Shown: positions 7,754 through 16,316 of the stretch, in pieces | Numbering within the stretch: position 1 is the stretch's first letter | Layout of the letters: each line of letters starts with the position of its first letter | Origin: Salinisphaera sp. G21_0 | GTDB taxonomy: Bacteria; Pseudomonadota; Gammaproteobacteria; Pseudomonadales; Endozoicomonadaceae | NCBI RefSeq assembly: GCF_017744115.1 | Contig: NZ_JAGHQW010000060.1 | Span: 1 to 32,763 of the forward strand | DNA: 32,763 bases | Direction: 5' to 3' | Made by a program: the position numbers and the translations under genes | The notes under the pieces: model-generated | Told to the model about the DNA's origin: nothing | The model's input: only the letters and a program-made list of their open reading frames with translations | Database searches by the model: none

Positions 7754-8830
7754 CTAGAGTGATGACTGGCTGATCAACCGCAGGCAGCGTTGCTCCAGAT
7801 AAGCTATCGCCATAGGAAACATGGCAAAACGTTGATCCCTGGTCTGGCCATGATGAAAGCGGTAGTATATCTGCTGCATAATCACTGCCAGCCGGAATAA
7901 GCCGTAAACTTCGTAGAAATCAAACGTCTTCAGTTCAATAGTATTCTGCTCACAGTACCAATCGACCACTTGTTTGCGCGTCAGCATACCCGCAATATTC
8001 GTTGGTTGACGGCGGAACATTTGCATTTGTGGTTCATCATCCGCTTCGATCCAGTAGGCAAGGCTATTACCCAGATCCATCAATGGGTCACCCAGTGTGC
8101 ACATCTCCCAGTCCAGCACACCAATAACTTCAGTTGGGTTGTCCGGGTTCAAGACCACATTGTCGAACCGGAAATCATTGTGAATCAGACAGGTGCCAGC
8201 ATCTTCAGGTTGCTTACTGTCGAGCCAGCTCATCACTTGTTCAAAGTCGGGTACATTGTCGGTGATCGCCTTACGATAACGGCCACTCCAGCCGTCGATC
8301 TGACGTTGCACGTATCCGGAACCTTTACCCAGACTGGTCAAACCGGCTTTTTCAATATCGATGTTGTGCAATTCACTGAACTTTTGCAGAACATTGATGC
8401 ACAACTGTCGACCTTCCTGCTCCGATAGTGCCATCCCTTTTGGCAGGTTATTGCGTGGAATAATGCCATTCAGGCGCTCCATCAAATAGAAATCACACCC
8501 CAGAACACTCTGCTCTTCACAAAAGGCCACCATTTTGGGTACCGGGTAATGATCCTGCAAAGCAGACATTACACGATATTCACGACTCATATCGTGGGCA
8601 GAAGCCGCTTTTACACCAAAAGGCGGGCGTCTGAGAATCCATTCTTTCTCGCCTTTGGAAACCAGGTAAGTCAGATTGGAAGCACCGCCGGGGTATTGCT
8701 CAACCTTAAGGTCACCGGCAATATCAGGAAACATCCTATTCAGATAGGCATCCAGTGCCACCCTATCCAGCTCCTCTCCGGATCGAACCGTTCCCGGCTG
8801 ATCAACAAATCCTGCACTTTCAGTGGTCAT
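7754..8830 (-). CDS. APH-fold phosphotransferase, ACAD10/11-kinase-like
   Basis: A 358-residue aminoglycoside-phosphotransferase-fold protein. Visible are the catalytic loop HNDFRFDN (His217, Asp219, Asn224), the metal-binding DWE (Asp240) and the N-lobe GGASNLTY...WILRRPP segment. This lineage includes the kinase domains of mammalian ACAD10/ACAD11 and the LvaA-type enzymes that phosphorylate the 4-hydroxyl of hydroxyacyl-CoAs, rather than antibiotic resistance kinases. It overlaps the upstream SDR by 4 bp (ATGA), so translation is coupled. With the acyl-CoA dehydrogenase in the same operon, this is the likely kinase of a split ACAD10/11 pathway (inference). Confidence 0.88.
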   Translation of the reverse strand: MTTESAGFVDQPGTVRSGEELDRVALDAYLNRMFPDIAGDLKVEQYPGGASNLTYLVSKGEKEWILRRPPFGVKAASAHDMSREYRVMSALQDHYPVPKMVAFCEEQSVLGCDFYLMERLNGIIPRNNLPKGMALSEQEGRQLCINVLQKFSELHNIDIEKAGLTSLGKGSGYVQRQIDGWSGRYRKAITDNVPDFEQVMSWLDSKQPEDAGTCLIHNDFRFDNVVLNPDNPTEVIGVLDWEMCTLGDPLMDLGNSLAYWIEADDEPQMQMFRRQPTNIAGMLTRKQVVDWYCEQNTIELKTFDFYEVYGLFRLAVIMQQIYYRFHHGQTRDQRFAMFPMAIAYLEQRCLRLISQSSL

Positions 8831-9648
8831 AGTTTCACGCCCTGTTTTTTTAAATTCTTCTTATACCCTTTGCTCACCAGTGTTTTGAACAGCGATGGCA
8901 GGTAACGCTTGATGCGCCACAGTGTGCGCCCCTCGCGATGGGGCAAGACATAAAATGTCTTATTCTGAACCGCATTGAAGATATCATTGGCCACATCTTC
9001 AGCGGTGATGTTGGAACTGGCCAGTAGCTTATCCACCACCTTTTTCATTTCAGCATCACCGGATCGAAAAGACTCAGCAAGATTGGTCTGAAAAAATCCC
9101 GGGCAAACCACTGACGTATGAATACCAAAAGGTTCCAACTCGATCCTGATGGTTTCTGACAGGCCCACCACTGCACTTTTGGTGGCGTTATAGCTGGACA
9201 TCATCGGTGCATTCACCAAACCGGCAAGCGAAGCAATATTGACAATATGGCCGGAGCGCTGCTGCTTAAACAGTGGCGTAATGGTCTTACAACCTCTGGC
9301 AACACCCAGCAGGTTAATGTCCAGGATCCACTGCCAATCTTCCATGGAGGACGTTTCGATACGACCACCGGCTGCCACACCGGCATTATTAACCAGCACA
9401 CCGATATTGCCCCAGCGCTGCACGGCGCTGGCAATCATGGCTTCTACATCCTGATCACTGGTGACATCACAGCGGGTGAAATAGGCATCGGCACCCAGGG
9501 CTTTCAGGGCTTCGACAGTTTTATTGCCTGGCTCCTGATTGATATCAGCGACACAAACCGAATAACCTGCACGGGCAAAGCGCTCACAAGTTGCACGGCC
9601 AAGGCCGCTGGCACCGCCGGTCACAATTATTGTTTTTATAGACGACAT
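8827..9648 (-). CDS. SDR family oxidoreductase
   Basis: A 273-residue SDR with TGGASGLG at about residues 10-17, NNAG at about 89-92, the catalytic Ser in IASLAG and a YNATK motif near residue 159, then PGFFQT. The C-terminal ~50 residues are basic and hydrophobic (LWRIKRYLPSLFKTLVSKGYKKN), typical of SDRs that associate with membranes or act on bulky acyl substrates. It lies 28 bp after the acyl-CoA dehydrogenase gene and overlaps the next gene by 4 bp. Operon position suggests dehydrogenation of a hydroxyacyl substrate. The exact substrate is unknown. Confidence 0.9.
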   Translation of the reverse strand: MSSIKTIIVTGGASGLGRATCERFARAGYSVCVADINQEPGNKTVEALKALGADAYFTRCDVTSDQDVEAMIASAVQRWGNIGVLVNNAGVAAGGRIETSSMEDWQWILDINLLGVARGCKTITPLFKQQRSGHIVNIASLAGLVNAPMMSSYNATKSAVVGLSETIRIELEPFGIHTSVVCPGFFQTNLAESFRSGDAEMKKVVDKLLASSNITAEDVANDIFNAVQNKTFYVLPHREGRTLWRIKRYLPSLFKTLVSKGYKKNLKKQGVKL

Positions 9649-9676
9649 GCCTTGATCCTATTTATTATTTTTCGTG

Positions 9677-10888
9677 TTATCGATACTTCATCAGTTCAAA
9701 CTTGGCAATCAACCCACGATGCACTTCATCTGGCCCATCCGCCAAACGCAGCACCCTTGCCATTGCCAGCATACGGGTTAACGGGAAATCATCGGAAAGA
9801 CCACCACCACCGTGCATCTGAATAGCCGCATCAACCACCTGCTGGGCAACGTTGGGGGCCACCACCTTGATCTGGGAAACTTCGCTCATTGCGCCCATAA
9901 TGCCTTTTGTATCCATGAGCCATGCCGCTTTCAGAGTTAGCAACCGGGCCTGTTCAATACCGATGCGGGCATTGGCAATCACATCAGGATTGCCATTTAA
10001 CTTCACCAAAGGCTTTCCAAACGCCTTGCGGCTCAGACCCCGCTCACACAACAGTTTGAGTGCTTTTTCTGCAGAGCCAATCAAACGCATGCAATGATGG
10101 ATACGACCAGGCCCCAGACGCCCCTGGGCAATTTCAAACCCCCGGCCCGGGCCACCAATAAAGGCAGACAAAGGTAACCGTACATCAGTAAACGACACTT
10201 CACCATGACCAAATGGTGCATCGTAGTCACCCATAACACTTAACATGCGCTCGATTTTGATACCGGGCGTAGCCAAAGGCACCAGCACCATAGCATGACG
10301 GTGATGTCGATCGGCATCAGGGTTGGAAATGCCCATAAAGATAACGAACTTGCAGTTAGGATGGCCAATACCACTGCTCCACCACTTACGACCATTCAAT
10401 ACTATCTCATCACCCTCAACGACACAGGTGGCACCCATATTGGTTGCATCACTGGAGGCAACCTCTGGTTCGGTCATACAGAACGCAGAACGAATTTCCC
10501 CGGCCAGCAACGGTTTAAGCCATTGCTCTTTTTGCTCCTCACTGCCGTATTTCCAGAGCACTTCGGCATTGCCGGTATCCGGCGCATTACAGTTAAAGAT
10601 CTCCGGTGCCATCAAGCTCCAGCCAGTGGCCTCGGCAATAGGTGCATACTCAGTATTGGTAAGTCCTGCGCCCCATTCATCACAGGGCAGAAACATATTC
10701 CAGAGCCCTGCACTGCGAGCCTGTCTTTTTAACTCTTCAACGATTTCCGGTTGCTGCCATTCAGAGTGGTCTGCGGAGGTGGACAGTGCCTGATGATAAG
10801 CTTCTTCTGCTGGCAGTACTTTGTCGTTCATGAATGCCTGAGTGCGCTTGAGAAAATCCTGCGCTTTGGCGGAATGGGAAAAATCCAT
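9677..10888 (-). CDS. acyl-CoA dehydrogenase, ACAD10/11-like
   Basis: The start is set at ATG 10888 (MDFSHSAKAQDFL, preceded by GAGGCC) rather than at an in-frame ATG 60 bp upstream; this gives 403 residues, the family length. Family marks are the FAD/substrate-binding CMTEPEVASSDATNM segment, the central barrel WWSSGIGHPNCKF, the AFGKPL region and the C-terminal MHGGGGLSDD...RLADGPDEVHRGLIAK. The last motif, with Asp where MCAD has its YEGT catalytic Glu, is characteristic of ACAD10/11-like proteins. In that family a phosphate leaves from a 4-phospho-acyl-CoA during dehydrogenation. First gene of a five-gene operon, divergent from a LysR gene. Confidence 0.92.
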   Translation of the reverse strand: MDFSHSAKAQDFLKRTQAFMNDKVLPAEEAYHQALSTSADHSEWQQPEIVEELKRQARSAGLWNMFLPCDEWGAGLTNTEYAPIAEATGWSLMAPEIFNCNAPDTGNAEVLWKYGSEEQKEQWLKPLLAGEIRSAFCMTEPEVASSDATNMGATCVVEGDEIVLNGRKWWSSGIGHPNCKFVIFMGISNPDADRHHRHAMVLVPLATPGIKIERMLSVMGDYDAPFGHGEVSFTDVRLPLSAFIGGPGRGFEIAQGRLGPGRIHHCMRLIGSAEKALKLLCERGLSRKAFGKPLVKLNGNPDVIANARIGIEQARLLTLKAAWLMDTKGIMGAMSEVSQIKVVAPNVAQQVVDAAIQMHGGGGLSDDFPLTRMLAMARVLRLADGPDEVHRGLIAKFELMKYR

Positions 10889-10952
10889 GAAGGCCTCGCT
10901 GTTATTGTTATTGCCCTCTATGCTGCTGTAGAAGATAATCTCGATCAAATGA

Positions 10953-10973
10953 ATAGTTTTGATGAATAACTAT
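10953..10973. promoter_or_regulatory. candidate LysR operator (perfect inverted repeat)
   Basis: ATAGTT at 10953-10958 and its exact complement AACTAT at 10968-10973 are separated by 9 bp. The repeat contains the T-N11-A signature of LysR-type sites. It lies in the 92-bp space between the divergent LysR gene and the acyl-CoA dehydrogenase gene, 8 bp before the LysR start. It is a likely binding site for autoregulation and control of the operon; no footprint evidence. Confidence 0.5.
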
Positions 10974-10980
10974 AAATATT

Positions 10981-11916
10981 ATGCATATATCAAGACTTGA
11001 TCTTAATCTTCTGAGAGTGCTCGAAGCCATTGCCGTTGCCGGCTCAATTACCGGTGCCGCAGGACGACTCAACCTTACCCAACCCGCAGTCAGCCACGCC
11101 TTAAACCGGCTTCGAGAACAGTTGGACGATCCACTGTTTATCCGTGAGGGTCGGGGCCTTCAACCTTCTTTATATACCCGGGAAATTTTACCGGAATTGC
11201 GCACCGTCCTTGGCGACCTGGAGCGTGTGCTGGCACCGAGAGATGACTTTGTCCCGGTCACCAGTAAGTTGTCATTTACTTTGGCCATTCATAAGGCAAT
11301 GGAAACTGTTGTGCTGCCGCCATTAATGATGGCTATACAGCAACAGGCTCCTGACATTTCGATCCATAGTGTGAAACTTGATCGTCACCATGTGGAAAAG
11401 GAGCTAAGAGCAGGCAATATCGACCTTGCCATTGACGTGCTTCTGCCGGTGGGCAGCCAAATCGAATATACCTTACTGCAGAAAACACCGATGGTTGTCG
11501 TTGCCCGAAAAAATCACAGCCGTATAACAACACAGCTGACCATGGATGAATATTTGAATGAAAAACATATTCTGGTGTCATCCCGCCGGGAAGGACCTGG
11601 TTATGAAGATCAGCAATTGGCCAGCCTGGAAAAACGACGCTCAATTGCCCTTCGTTTGAGGGATTACCAGGTAGGCTGTCAGGTGGCTTCCTGCTCAGAC
11701 TTATTGCTCACCCTGCCGCAGGATTACGCTCAACAATTGTCTCAGGATATGGGACTGCAAATTCTTCCACTGCCCTATGAACTGCCATCGGTCAGTGCCT
11801 ATCTTTACTGGTACTCCATCAGAAGTGCATCGCCCTCACTGCGATGGCTCAGAGGGCTATTAAATGAAGGCTCTTTTAAAGCTTCAGACTGCTATGCAAT
11901 CAGCACTAAGGCCTGA
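10981..11916 (+). CDS. LysR-family transcriptional regulator, divergent from the acyl-CoA operon
   Basis: A 311-residue LTTR. The N-terminal winged HTH (residues ~6-65) shows the signature ITGAAGRLNLTQPAVSHALNRLRE and then DPLFIREGRG. The periplasmic-binding-like effector domain follows from about residue 90. Such a regulator, transcribed away from an adjacent operon, usually controls it in response to a pathway intermediate, here perhaps a hydroxy- or keto-acid. The two starts are 92 bp apart and enclose an inverted repeat. No strong ribosome-binding site is visible before the ATG at 10981, but the alignment of the N-terminus with other LTTRs supports it. Confidence 0.92.
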   Translation: MHISRLDLNLLRVLEAIAVAGSITGAAGRLNLTQPAVSHALNRLREQLDDPLFIREGRGLQPSLYTREILPELRTVLGDLERVLAPRDDFVPVTSKLSFTLAIHKAMETVVLPPLMMAIQQQAPDISIHSVKLDRHHVEKELRAGNIDLAIDVLLPVGSQIEYTLLQKTPMVVVARKNHSRITTQLTMDEYLNEKHILVSSRREGPGYEDQQLASLEKRRSIALRLRDYQVGCQVASCSDLLLTLPQDYAQQLSQDMGLQILPLPYELPSVSAYLYWYSIRSASPSLRWLRGLLNEGSFKASDCYAISTKA

Positions 11917-11994
11917 AGCAGATTTTTGGCTCTTCAGCCAACATTATGCAAAAAACCAAGCAAGTTTACAGCAGGTTGAGTTTCTGAAAGAGAA

Positions 11995-12867
11995 CTAACT
12001 CATTTCTACCTCCGACATATCTGGCTGTAACAACTTCTTAAACGACAGATGGCCATGCAGAACCTCAAAAGCGGTCTCACTGACGACTTCATCCTTTAAC
12101 GCGGGAGATTGCAGTATGGCGGTTTCAAGATCCCGTACCGCCTCATCATGTTGCCCAAGTGCCGCTTCAGCACAGGCCCTTTGCCAGTAGGCAAGCGCAT
12201 ATTCGTGATCATGTTCAATCGCCTGATTGGTCAGTGATAGCGCCCACCGGGCCTCACCAAGATCCAGCAACGAGTCAGCCTTATAGGTCAGTGCCTCAAC
12301 ATCATCCGGTTTGATTTCCAAAATCTGGTCATAGATGTTGATCTGCTCATGGAGGTTCGTCTCAAGCCCAGCACGCATCCATAATGAATGAACCTGATTG
12401 GTTTGCGATATCTTTTCCTGGGCAGAAATAATCTGCTCCGAACGAACGACCAGCTTCGTCTCAAGCTCATTCAGCCTTTTTTCATATTCCAGTGTCATCT
12501 GAGAAACCTGGCTTTCGACCTGTGCCTTAATGGTTTCACGAACCTCTCGCAATGAACGCCACCCAAGCAAAACCAGAATCGAAGCCGCGCCAGTAATGAT
12601 GAAGAAGATATTGTTAACGGTATCCGTTGTATAACGTACCGCCCGATCTGAGGCATCCAGCCGGGCCTCAGCAACTTTATTGATCAGTTCAGCCCGCATG
12701 AACTGCTGATCCTGACGGAGATTCTTGAGTTCATCAAGAATATAGCGCTCAATGAACGGCTTATAGAGGGGCTCATCAATCTCAGCTGGGGTTTGAGCCT
12801 TAACTGAAGAGAAGGTCAGCAATACAAAGCAGGCAAGCAACAGCTTGAGGATAAGTTTGTGAGGCAT
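11995..12867 (-). CDS. membrane TPR-repeat protein with signal peptide
   Basis: A 290-residue protein with a signal peptide (about 1-25, cleavage near VKA|Q), a helical extracytoplasmic segment, a single transmembrane helix (about 86-103, IFFIITGAASILVLLGW), a long helical/coiled-coil stretch (about 108-160) and two to three TPR-like helix pairs (about 165-260) with the typical ALAYWQRACAEAALGQHDEAVRDLETAI pattern. If the signal is cleaved, the TPR part faces the cytoplasm. Known relatives are uncharacterised. It stands alone, convergent with the LysR gene. TPRs mediate protein-protein contacts, so it is likely a scaffold. Confidence 0.82.
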   Translation of the reverse strand: MPHKLILKLLLACFVLLTFSSVKAQTPAEIDEPLYKPFIERYILDELKNLRQDQQFMRAELINKVAEARLDASDRAVRYTTDTVNNIFFIITGAASILVLLGWRSLREVRETIKAQVESQVSQMTLEYEKRLNELETKLVVRSEQIISAQEKISQTNQVHSLWMRAGLETNLHEQINIYDQILEIKPDDVEALTYKADSLLDLGEARWALSLTNQAIEHDHEYALAYWQRACAEAALGQHDEAVRDLETAILQSPALKDEVVSETAFEVLHGHLSFKKLLQPDMSEVEMS

Positions 12868-13182
12868 TAACCCTCCCTGGATTAGCCATCGTCTGATAAT
12901 AACTGCGTTAAAGCTCTACCTTATCCCGACTCAGGAAAACGGGTCAATGAGTTGAAGTTTCAACCTGATTATTCAGTCAAATCTGAGCAGATCTCACTGC
13001 TTATCATTGCCCTGAAATACGAGAATGATGCCAACTGTCTGACTCAAGTATTGTTTACCCGAATATCAAACAACCGTGCATTAGAAACCTGAGAGTCGAA
13101 TTTCAGATTTTAACAAAACTGTCATTTTGAATTCTTAGGATGTGTTCTGTTGATTAATAAAATCAGAAATGGATTGTTATAA
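12868..13182. other. intergenic region between TPR gene and ugpB
   Basis: 315 bp without a gene, between divergent starts. It contains one copy of the 26-bp repeat (12976-13001). A CTGTCAT at 13119-13125 resembles half a Pho box, but the second half is not present at the expected 11-bp spacing. The AT-rich stretch from 13105 to 13182 probably holds the ugpB promoter; I cannot assign -35/-10 elements. Confidence 0.5.
12976..13001. repeat. 26-bp interspersed repeat, copy A
   Basis: GTCAAATCTGAGCAGATCTC plus ACTGCT. The same 26 bp with a single mismatch recur at 22606-22631, also upstream of a gene. It can form short hairpins (AGCAG/CTGCT or TGAG/CTCA). Flanks of the two copies are unrelated. 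Confidence 0.75.
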
Positions 13183-14487
13183 ATGAACATCAGAAAATTG
13201 ATCGTGTTTGCTGGCTTGAGTGTCTCCTCTTTTGCTGCATCAATTGCACAGGGTGCAACCGAATTAACCCTGTGGCATGCCATGGGTGGAAGAAATGGTG
13301 AAGTGGTTGAAATATTAGTAGACCGCTTTAACCAGAGTCAGGATGAATACAGGCTGAAAGCGGTAAACAAAGGCGGTTATGAAGACACGATGACTGCCGG
13401 TATTGCAGCTTTCAGAGCAAGAAAAGCGCCACATATCATTCAGGTTTTTGATGCCGGTGCTGCAACCATTATCAATGCGAAGGGTGCCGTCTATCCAGTG
13501 CAGGATCTGCTGGAAGATAATGGCATTGCCTTTGATAGCAACGATTATATCCCAGGTGTTCGACACTTTTATGCAGACTCTGCTGGCAAAATGATCGGAA
13601 TGCCCTTCAACAGTTCCACACCTCTTCTTTATTTCAACAAAGAAGCCCTTGCCAAAGCCGGTGTAACTCCACCCAAAACCTGGGAAGAGTTTGAGCAGGC
13701 AGCGCCCAAACTGAAAGCCGCTGGTTATCTGGCATTGGCTCAGTCTCACAGCCCATGGATCTTTTCCGAGAACTTCCATTCCCGCCATAACCTGCCCATG
13801 GCAACTGGCAACAACGGTTACGACAGCACTGATGTAAAAATTCTCTATAACAACGATGCCCTGAAAATGCACTGGGGCAAAGTCAAAGAGTGGATGGATA
13901 ACGGCTACTATGGCTATTACGGCAGAGCCTGGGGCGACAATCAGGATGCCTTTACCAAAGGTCAGGTGGCAATGTGGCTGGGCTCATCCGGTTCTTTCGG
14001 AAACTTGCAAAAGACGGCTGACTTTGAATTTGGCACAACCTATCTGCCCTACTGGAGCAGCCTGATCGAAGAGCCCAAAAGCACCTTTATTGGTGGTGCT
14101 GCACTGTTCAGTTTTACCGGGCACAATGCTGATGAATACAAGGGCATTGCTGAATTCTACAAGTTCCTGACACAGGCTGAGACTCAGTTGTTATGGCACA
14201 AAGAAACTGGCTATGTAGCCATCACCAACGATGCCTATACACTGGCCAAAGAGAGTGGCTATTACCAGGAAGCACCGGATGCTGAGATTGGTATTCTGCA
14301 GTTGAGTCTTGATGGTGGCGAGTGGACCAAAGGCTATCGTCTGGGCTACTACGTTCAGATTCGTGAAAGCCTCTACAAGAATTATGAAAAGATTCTCTCC
14401 GGAAAGGTCAGTGTCGATGACGCCTTCAATTCTATTGAGCGTGAATCCAACAAACTGCTGTCCCGCTTTAACGACACTTATAACTAA
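13183..14487 (+). CDS. ugpB: glycerol-3-phosphate ABC transporter, periplasmic binding protein
   Basis: A 434-residue extracytoplasmic solute-binding protein with a clear signal peptide (residues 1-25, ending AQGA). It matches E. coli UgpB block by block: LTLWHAMGGRNGEVVEIL, GIAAFRARKAPHIIQVFDAGAA, the MPFNSSTPLLYFNKEAL ligand-lining segment, NNGYDSTD, IGGAALFSF, WHKETGYVAITNDAYTLA and YRLGYYVQIRE. It delivers sn-glycerol-3-phosphate or glycerophosphodiesters to UgpAE. It is the first gene of a complete ugpBAEC operon. The start has only a weak ribosome-binding site, and no convincing Pho box was found, unlike in E. coli. Confidence 0.93.
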   Translation: MNIRKLIVFAGLSVSSFAASIAQGATELTLWHAMGGRNGEVVEILVDRFNQSQDEYRLKAVNKGGYEDTMTAGIAAFRARKAPHIIQVFDAGAATIINAKGAVYPVQDLLEDNGIAFDSNDYIPGVRHFYADSAGKMIGMPFNSSTPLLYFNKEALAKAGVTPPKTWEEFEQAAPKLKAAGYLALAQSHSPWIFSENFHSRHNLPMATGNNGYDSTDVKILYNNDALKMHWGKVKEWMDNGYYGYYGRAWGDNQDAFTKGQVAMWLGSSGSFGNLQKTADFEFGTTYLPYWSSLIEEPKSTFIGGAALFSFTGHNADEYKGIAEFYKFLTQAETQLLWHKETGYVAITNDAYTLAKESGYYQEAPDAEIGILQLSLDGGEWTKGYRLGYYVQIRESLYKNYEKILSGKVSVDDAFNSIERESNKLLSRFNDTYN

Positions 14488-14508
14488 GTGGTTAATTGTT
14501 CATTTATT

Positions 14509-14533
14509 ACCACAGTTACTAAGGGGCTGTGGT
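14509..14533 (+). other. intra-operon stem-loop between ugpB and ugpA
   Basis: A 7-bp inverted repeat (ACCACAG at 14509-14515, CTGTGGT at 14527-14533) lies in the 90-bp space between ugpB and ugpA. It is not followed by a T-tract at close range. Such hairpins after a binding-protein gene often stabilise its mRNA or attenuate distal genes, giving a surplus of binding protein. Function here is inferred. Confidence 0.45.
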
Positions 14534-14577
14534 GCTTCTGGTAATATTTTTCGGGTTATAGCGGGTTATAAATTGTT

Positions 14578-15456
14578 GTGCAGAAAAATCAGTTTCAACA
14601 CAGTGCACTGCCGTATTTCTTGATATTGCCCCAGGTACTCATCATCCTGGTGTTTTTCCTCTGGCCATCTGGCCAGGCCATTCAGCAGTCGTTATATATG
14701 GAAGATGCTTTCGGGCTTTCCAGCGAATTTGTCGGGTTGCGAAATTTTACTGATGTTCTGGAAGATCCGGAGTATGTCAGCACGGTGTTGTTTACCCTGT
14801 TTTTTTCAGCGCTGGTTACTTTTTTTTCTCTATCACTGGCATTACTACTGGCGGTTCAGGTGAATGAAGTGTTGACCGGTGCCGGGGTTTATAAAACCTT
14901 TCTGATGTGGGCCTATGCCATCGCGCCTCCAGCGGCTGGCCTGGTTGGCAGTTTATTGTTCAGCCCTTTGATGGGGGATCTTTACAATGGTATCAACGCA
15001 CTGGGCTTTGACTTTAACCATACCCGGGATGGAAGTGATGCGATCTTCGTTGTCGTTTTGATTTCTGTATGGAAGCAGTTAAGCATCAACTTTATTTTCT
15101 TCTTATCCGGTTTGCAGGGGATACCTGCTTCTGTTCAGGAAGCTGCAAGAATTGATTGCCCGGGCTCTATTAAACGATTCTGGACAGTTACCTTTCCACT
15201 TCTGGCACCTACCACATTCTTCCTGTTGGTTATTAATACGACTTATGCCTTCTTCGAAACCTTTGGTGTGATCGATCTGACCACCCGTGGTGGCCCCGCA
15301 GGCTCAACTACGACGTTGGTGTACAAGATTTATCAGGATGGTTTTCTTGGAGCTGATTTGGGAGGTAGCGCCGCGCAGTCGGTTATTCTGATGCTGTTTG
15401 TCATCTGCCTGACGATTATCCAGTTCCGTTATGTTGATAAAAAGGTGCATTACTGA
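14578..15456 (+). CDS. ugpA: glycerol-3-phosphate ABC transporter permease
   Basis: A 292-residue inner-membrane permease of the MalF/UgpA type with six predicted helices. The first is at about 11-31 (YFLILPQVLIILVFFLWPSG). The EAA loop that docks on the ATPase reads EAARIDCPGSIKRFWTVTFPLL (about 197-218). The start is GTG at 14578, with no strong Shine-Dalgarno site. The stop overlaps the ugpE start by one base (TGATG), which implies translational coupling. It forms the transmembrane pore with UgpE. Confidence 0.92.
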   Translation: MQKNQFQHSALPYFLILPQVLIILVFFLWPSGQAIQQSLYMEDAFGLSSEFVGLRNFTDVLEDPEYVSTVLFTLFFSALVTFFSLSLALLLAVQVNEVLTGAGVYKTFLMWAYAIAPPAAGLVGSLLFSPLMGDLYNGINALGFDFNHTRDGSDAIFVVVLISVWKQLSINFIFFLSGLQGIPASVQEAARIDCPGSIKRFWTVTFPLLAPTTFFLLVINTTYAFFETFGVIDLTTRGGPAGSTTTLVYKIYQDGFLGADLGGSAAQSVILMLFVICLTIIQFRYVDKKVHY

Positions 15457-16304
15457 TGAGTAAACCATGGACTCGCACCGTCATACGTCACGGTATTTTA
15501 ATCATGGGCACCTTGATTATGGTGTTGCCTTTATGGATTGCGCTCATGTCATCCACCCATACGCCGGAGACATTGTTTAAGGAAGGGCTGCAATTTTTTC
15601 CCGGAGGGTTTGGATGGGAAACGTACAAGGCCATTCTTGGCGGTAATGATGATTTATCAACACCCGCCTGGCGTATGTTGTGGAACAGTCTTGTGCTGGG
15701 TCTGGGCTTTGCTATTGGCAAGATCATTATCTCGACCATTGCTGCCTATGCCCTGGTTTATTTTCGGTTTCCCCTGGCAACACCGTTGTTCTGGATGATT
15801 TTTGCAACACTGCTGCTACCTCTGGAGGTCAGGATTATTCCTTCCTATGAAGTGGTCGCCCAGCTGGAGCTGCTCAATAGCTATGCCGGATTGATTATTC
15901 CCTTGATCGCATCAGCGACGGGCACTTTTTTCTTCCGGCAGTTCTATCGCTCAGTACCAGGTGAATTAATGGAAGCTGCCCGTATGGATGGTGCCGGGCC
16001 GGTACGGTTCTTTATCGATATTCTTCTGCCTTTGTCGTCCACCATGCTGGCTGCAATTTTCATCATCATGTTTGTGGTTGGTTGGAACCAGTATCTCTGG
16101 CCATTACTGATGACAACAGATACTGACTACTACACGGTTGTAATTGGCATACGACAGATGTTTCAAACCATCAACGAAGGTGGTGACTTACCTCAGTTTA
16201 ATATCGCCTTTGGCTTAACCATTCTGGCGACAATTCCCCCGGTGCTGGTTGTGGTGATCTTCCAGCGAATGTTCATCAAGGGGTTGGTGGAAACCGAAAA
16301 ATAA
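15456..16304 (+). CDS. ugpE: glycerol-3-phosphate ABC transporter permease
   Basis: A 282-residue MalG/UgpE-type permease with six helices. The EAA motif is MEAARMDGAGPVRFFIDILLPLS around residues 172-194, and the FFFRQFYRSVPGELM segment before it is typical of UgpE. The start codon shares one base with the ugpA stop. It partners UgpA in the inner membrane. Confidence 0.93.
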   Translation: MSKPWTRTVIRHGILIMGTLIMVLPLWIALMSSTHTPETLFKEGLQFFPGGFGWETYKAILGGNDDLSTPAWRMLWNSLVLGLGFAIGKIIISTIAAYALVYFRFPLATPLFWMIFATLLLPLEVRIIPSYEVVAQLELLNSYAGLIIPLIASATGTFFFRQFYRSVPGELMEAARMDGAGPVRFFIDILLPLSSTMLAAIFIIMFVVGWNQYLWPLLMTTDTDYYTVVIGIRQMFQTINEGGDLPQFNIAFGLTILATIPPVLVVVIFQRMFIKGLVETEK

Positions 16305-16316
16305 CAGGATATCAAT

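Noticed and set aside
7754-8830. Aminoglycoside resistance gene
   Set aside because: The fold is shared, but the operon with an acyl-CoA dehydrogenase and the ACAD10/11-like sequence point to metabolic substrates.
13119-13125. CTGTCAT upstream of ugpB as a Pho box
   Set aside because: Only one half is present; no second CTGTCA-like unit lies 11 bp away, so PhoB control is not supported.
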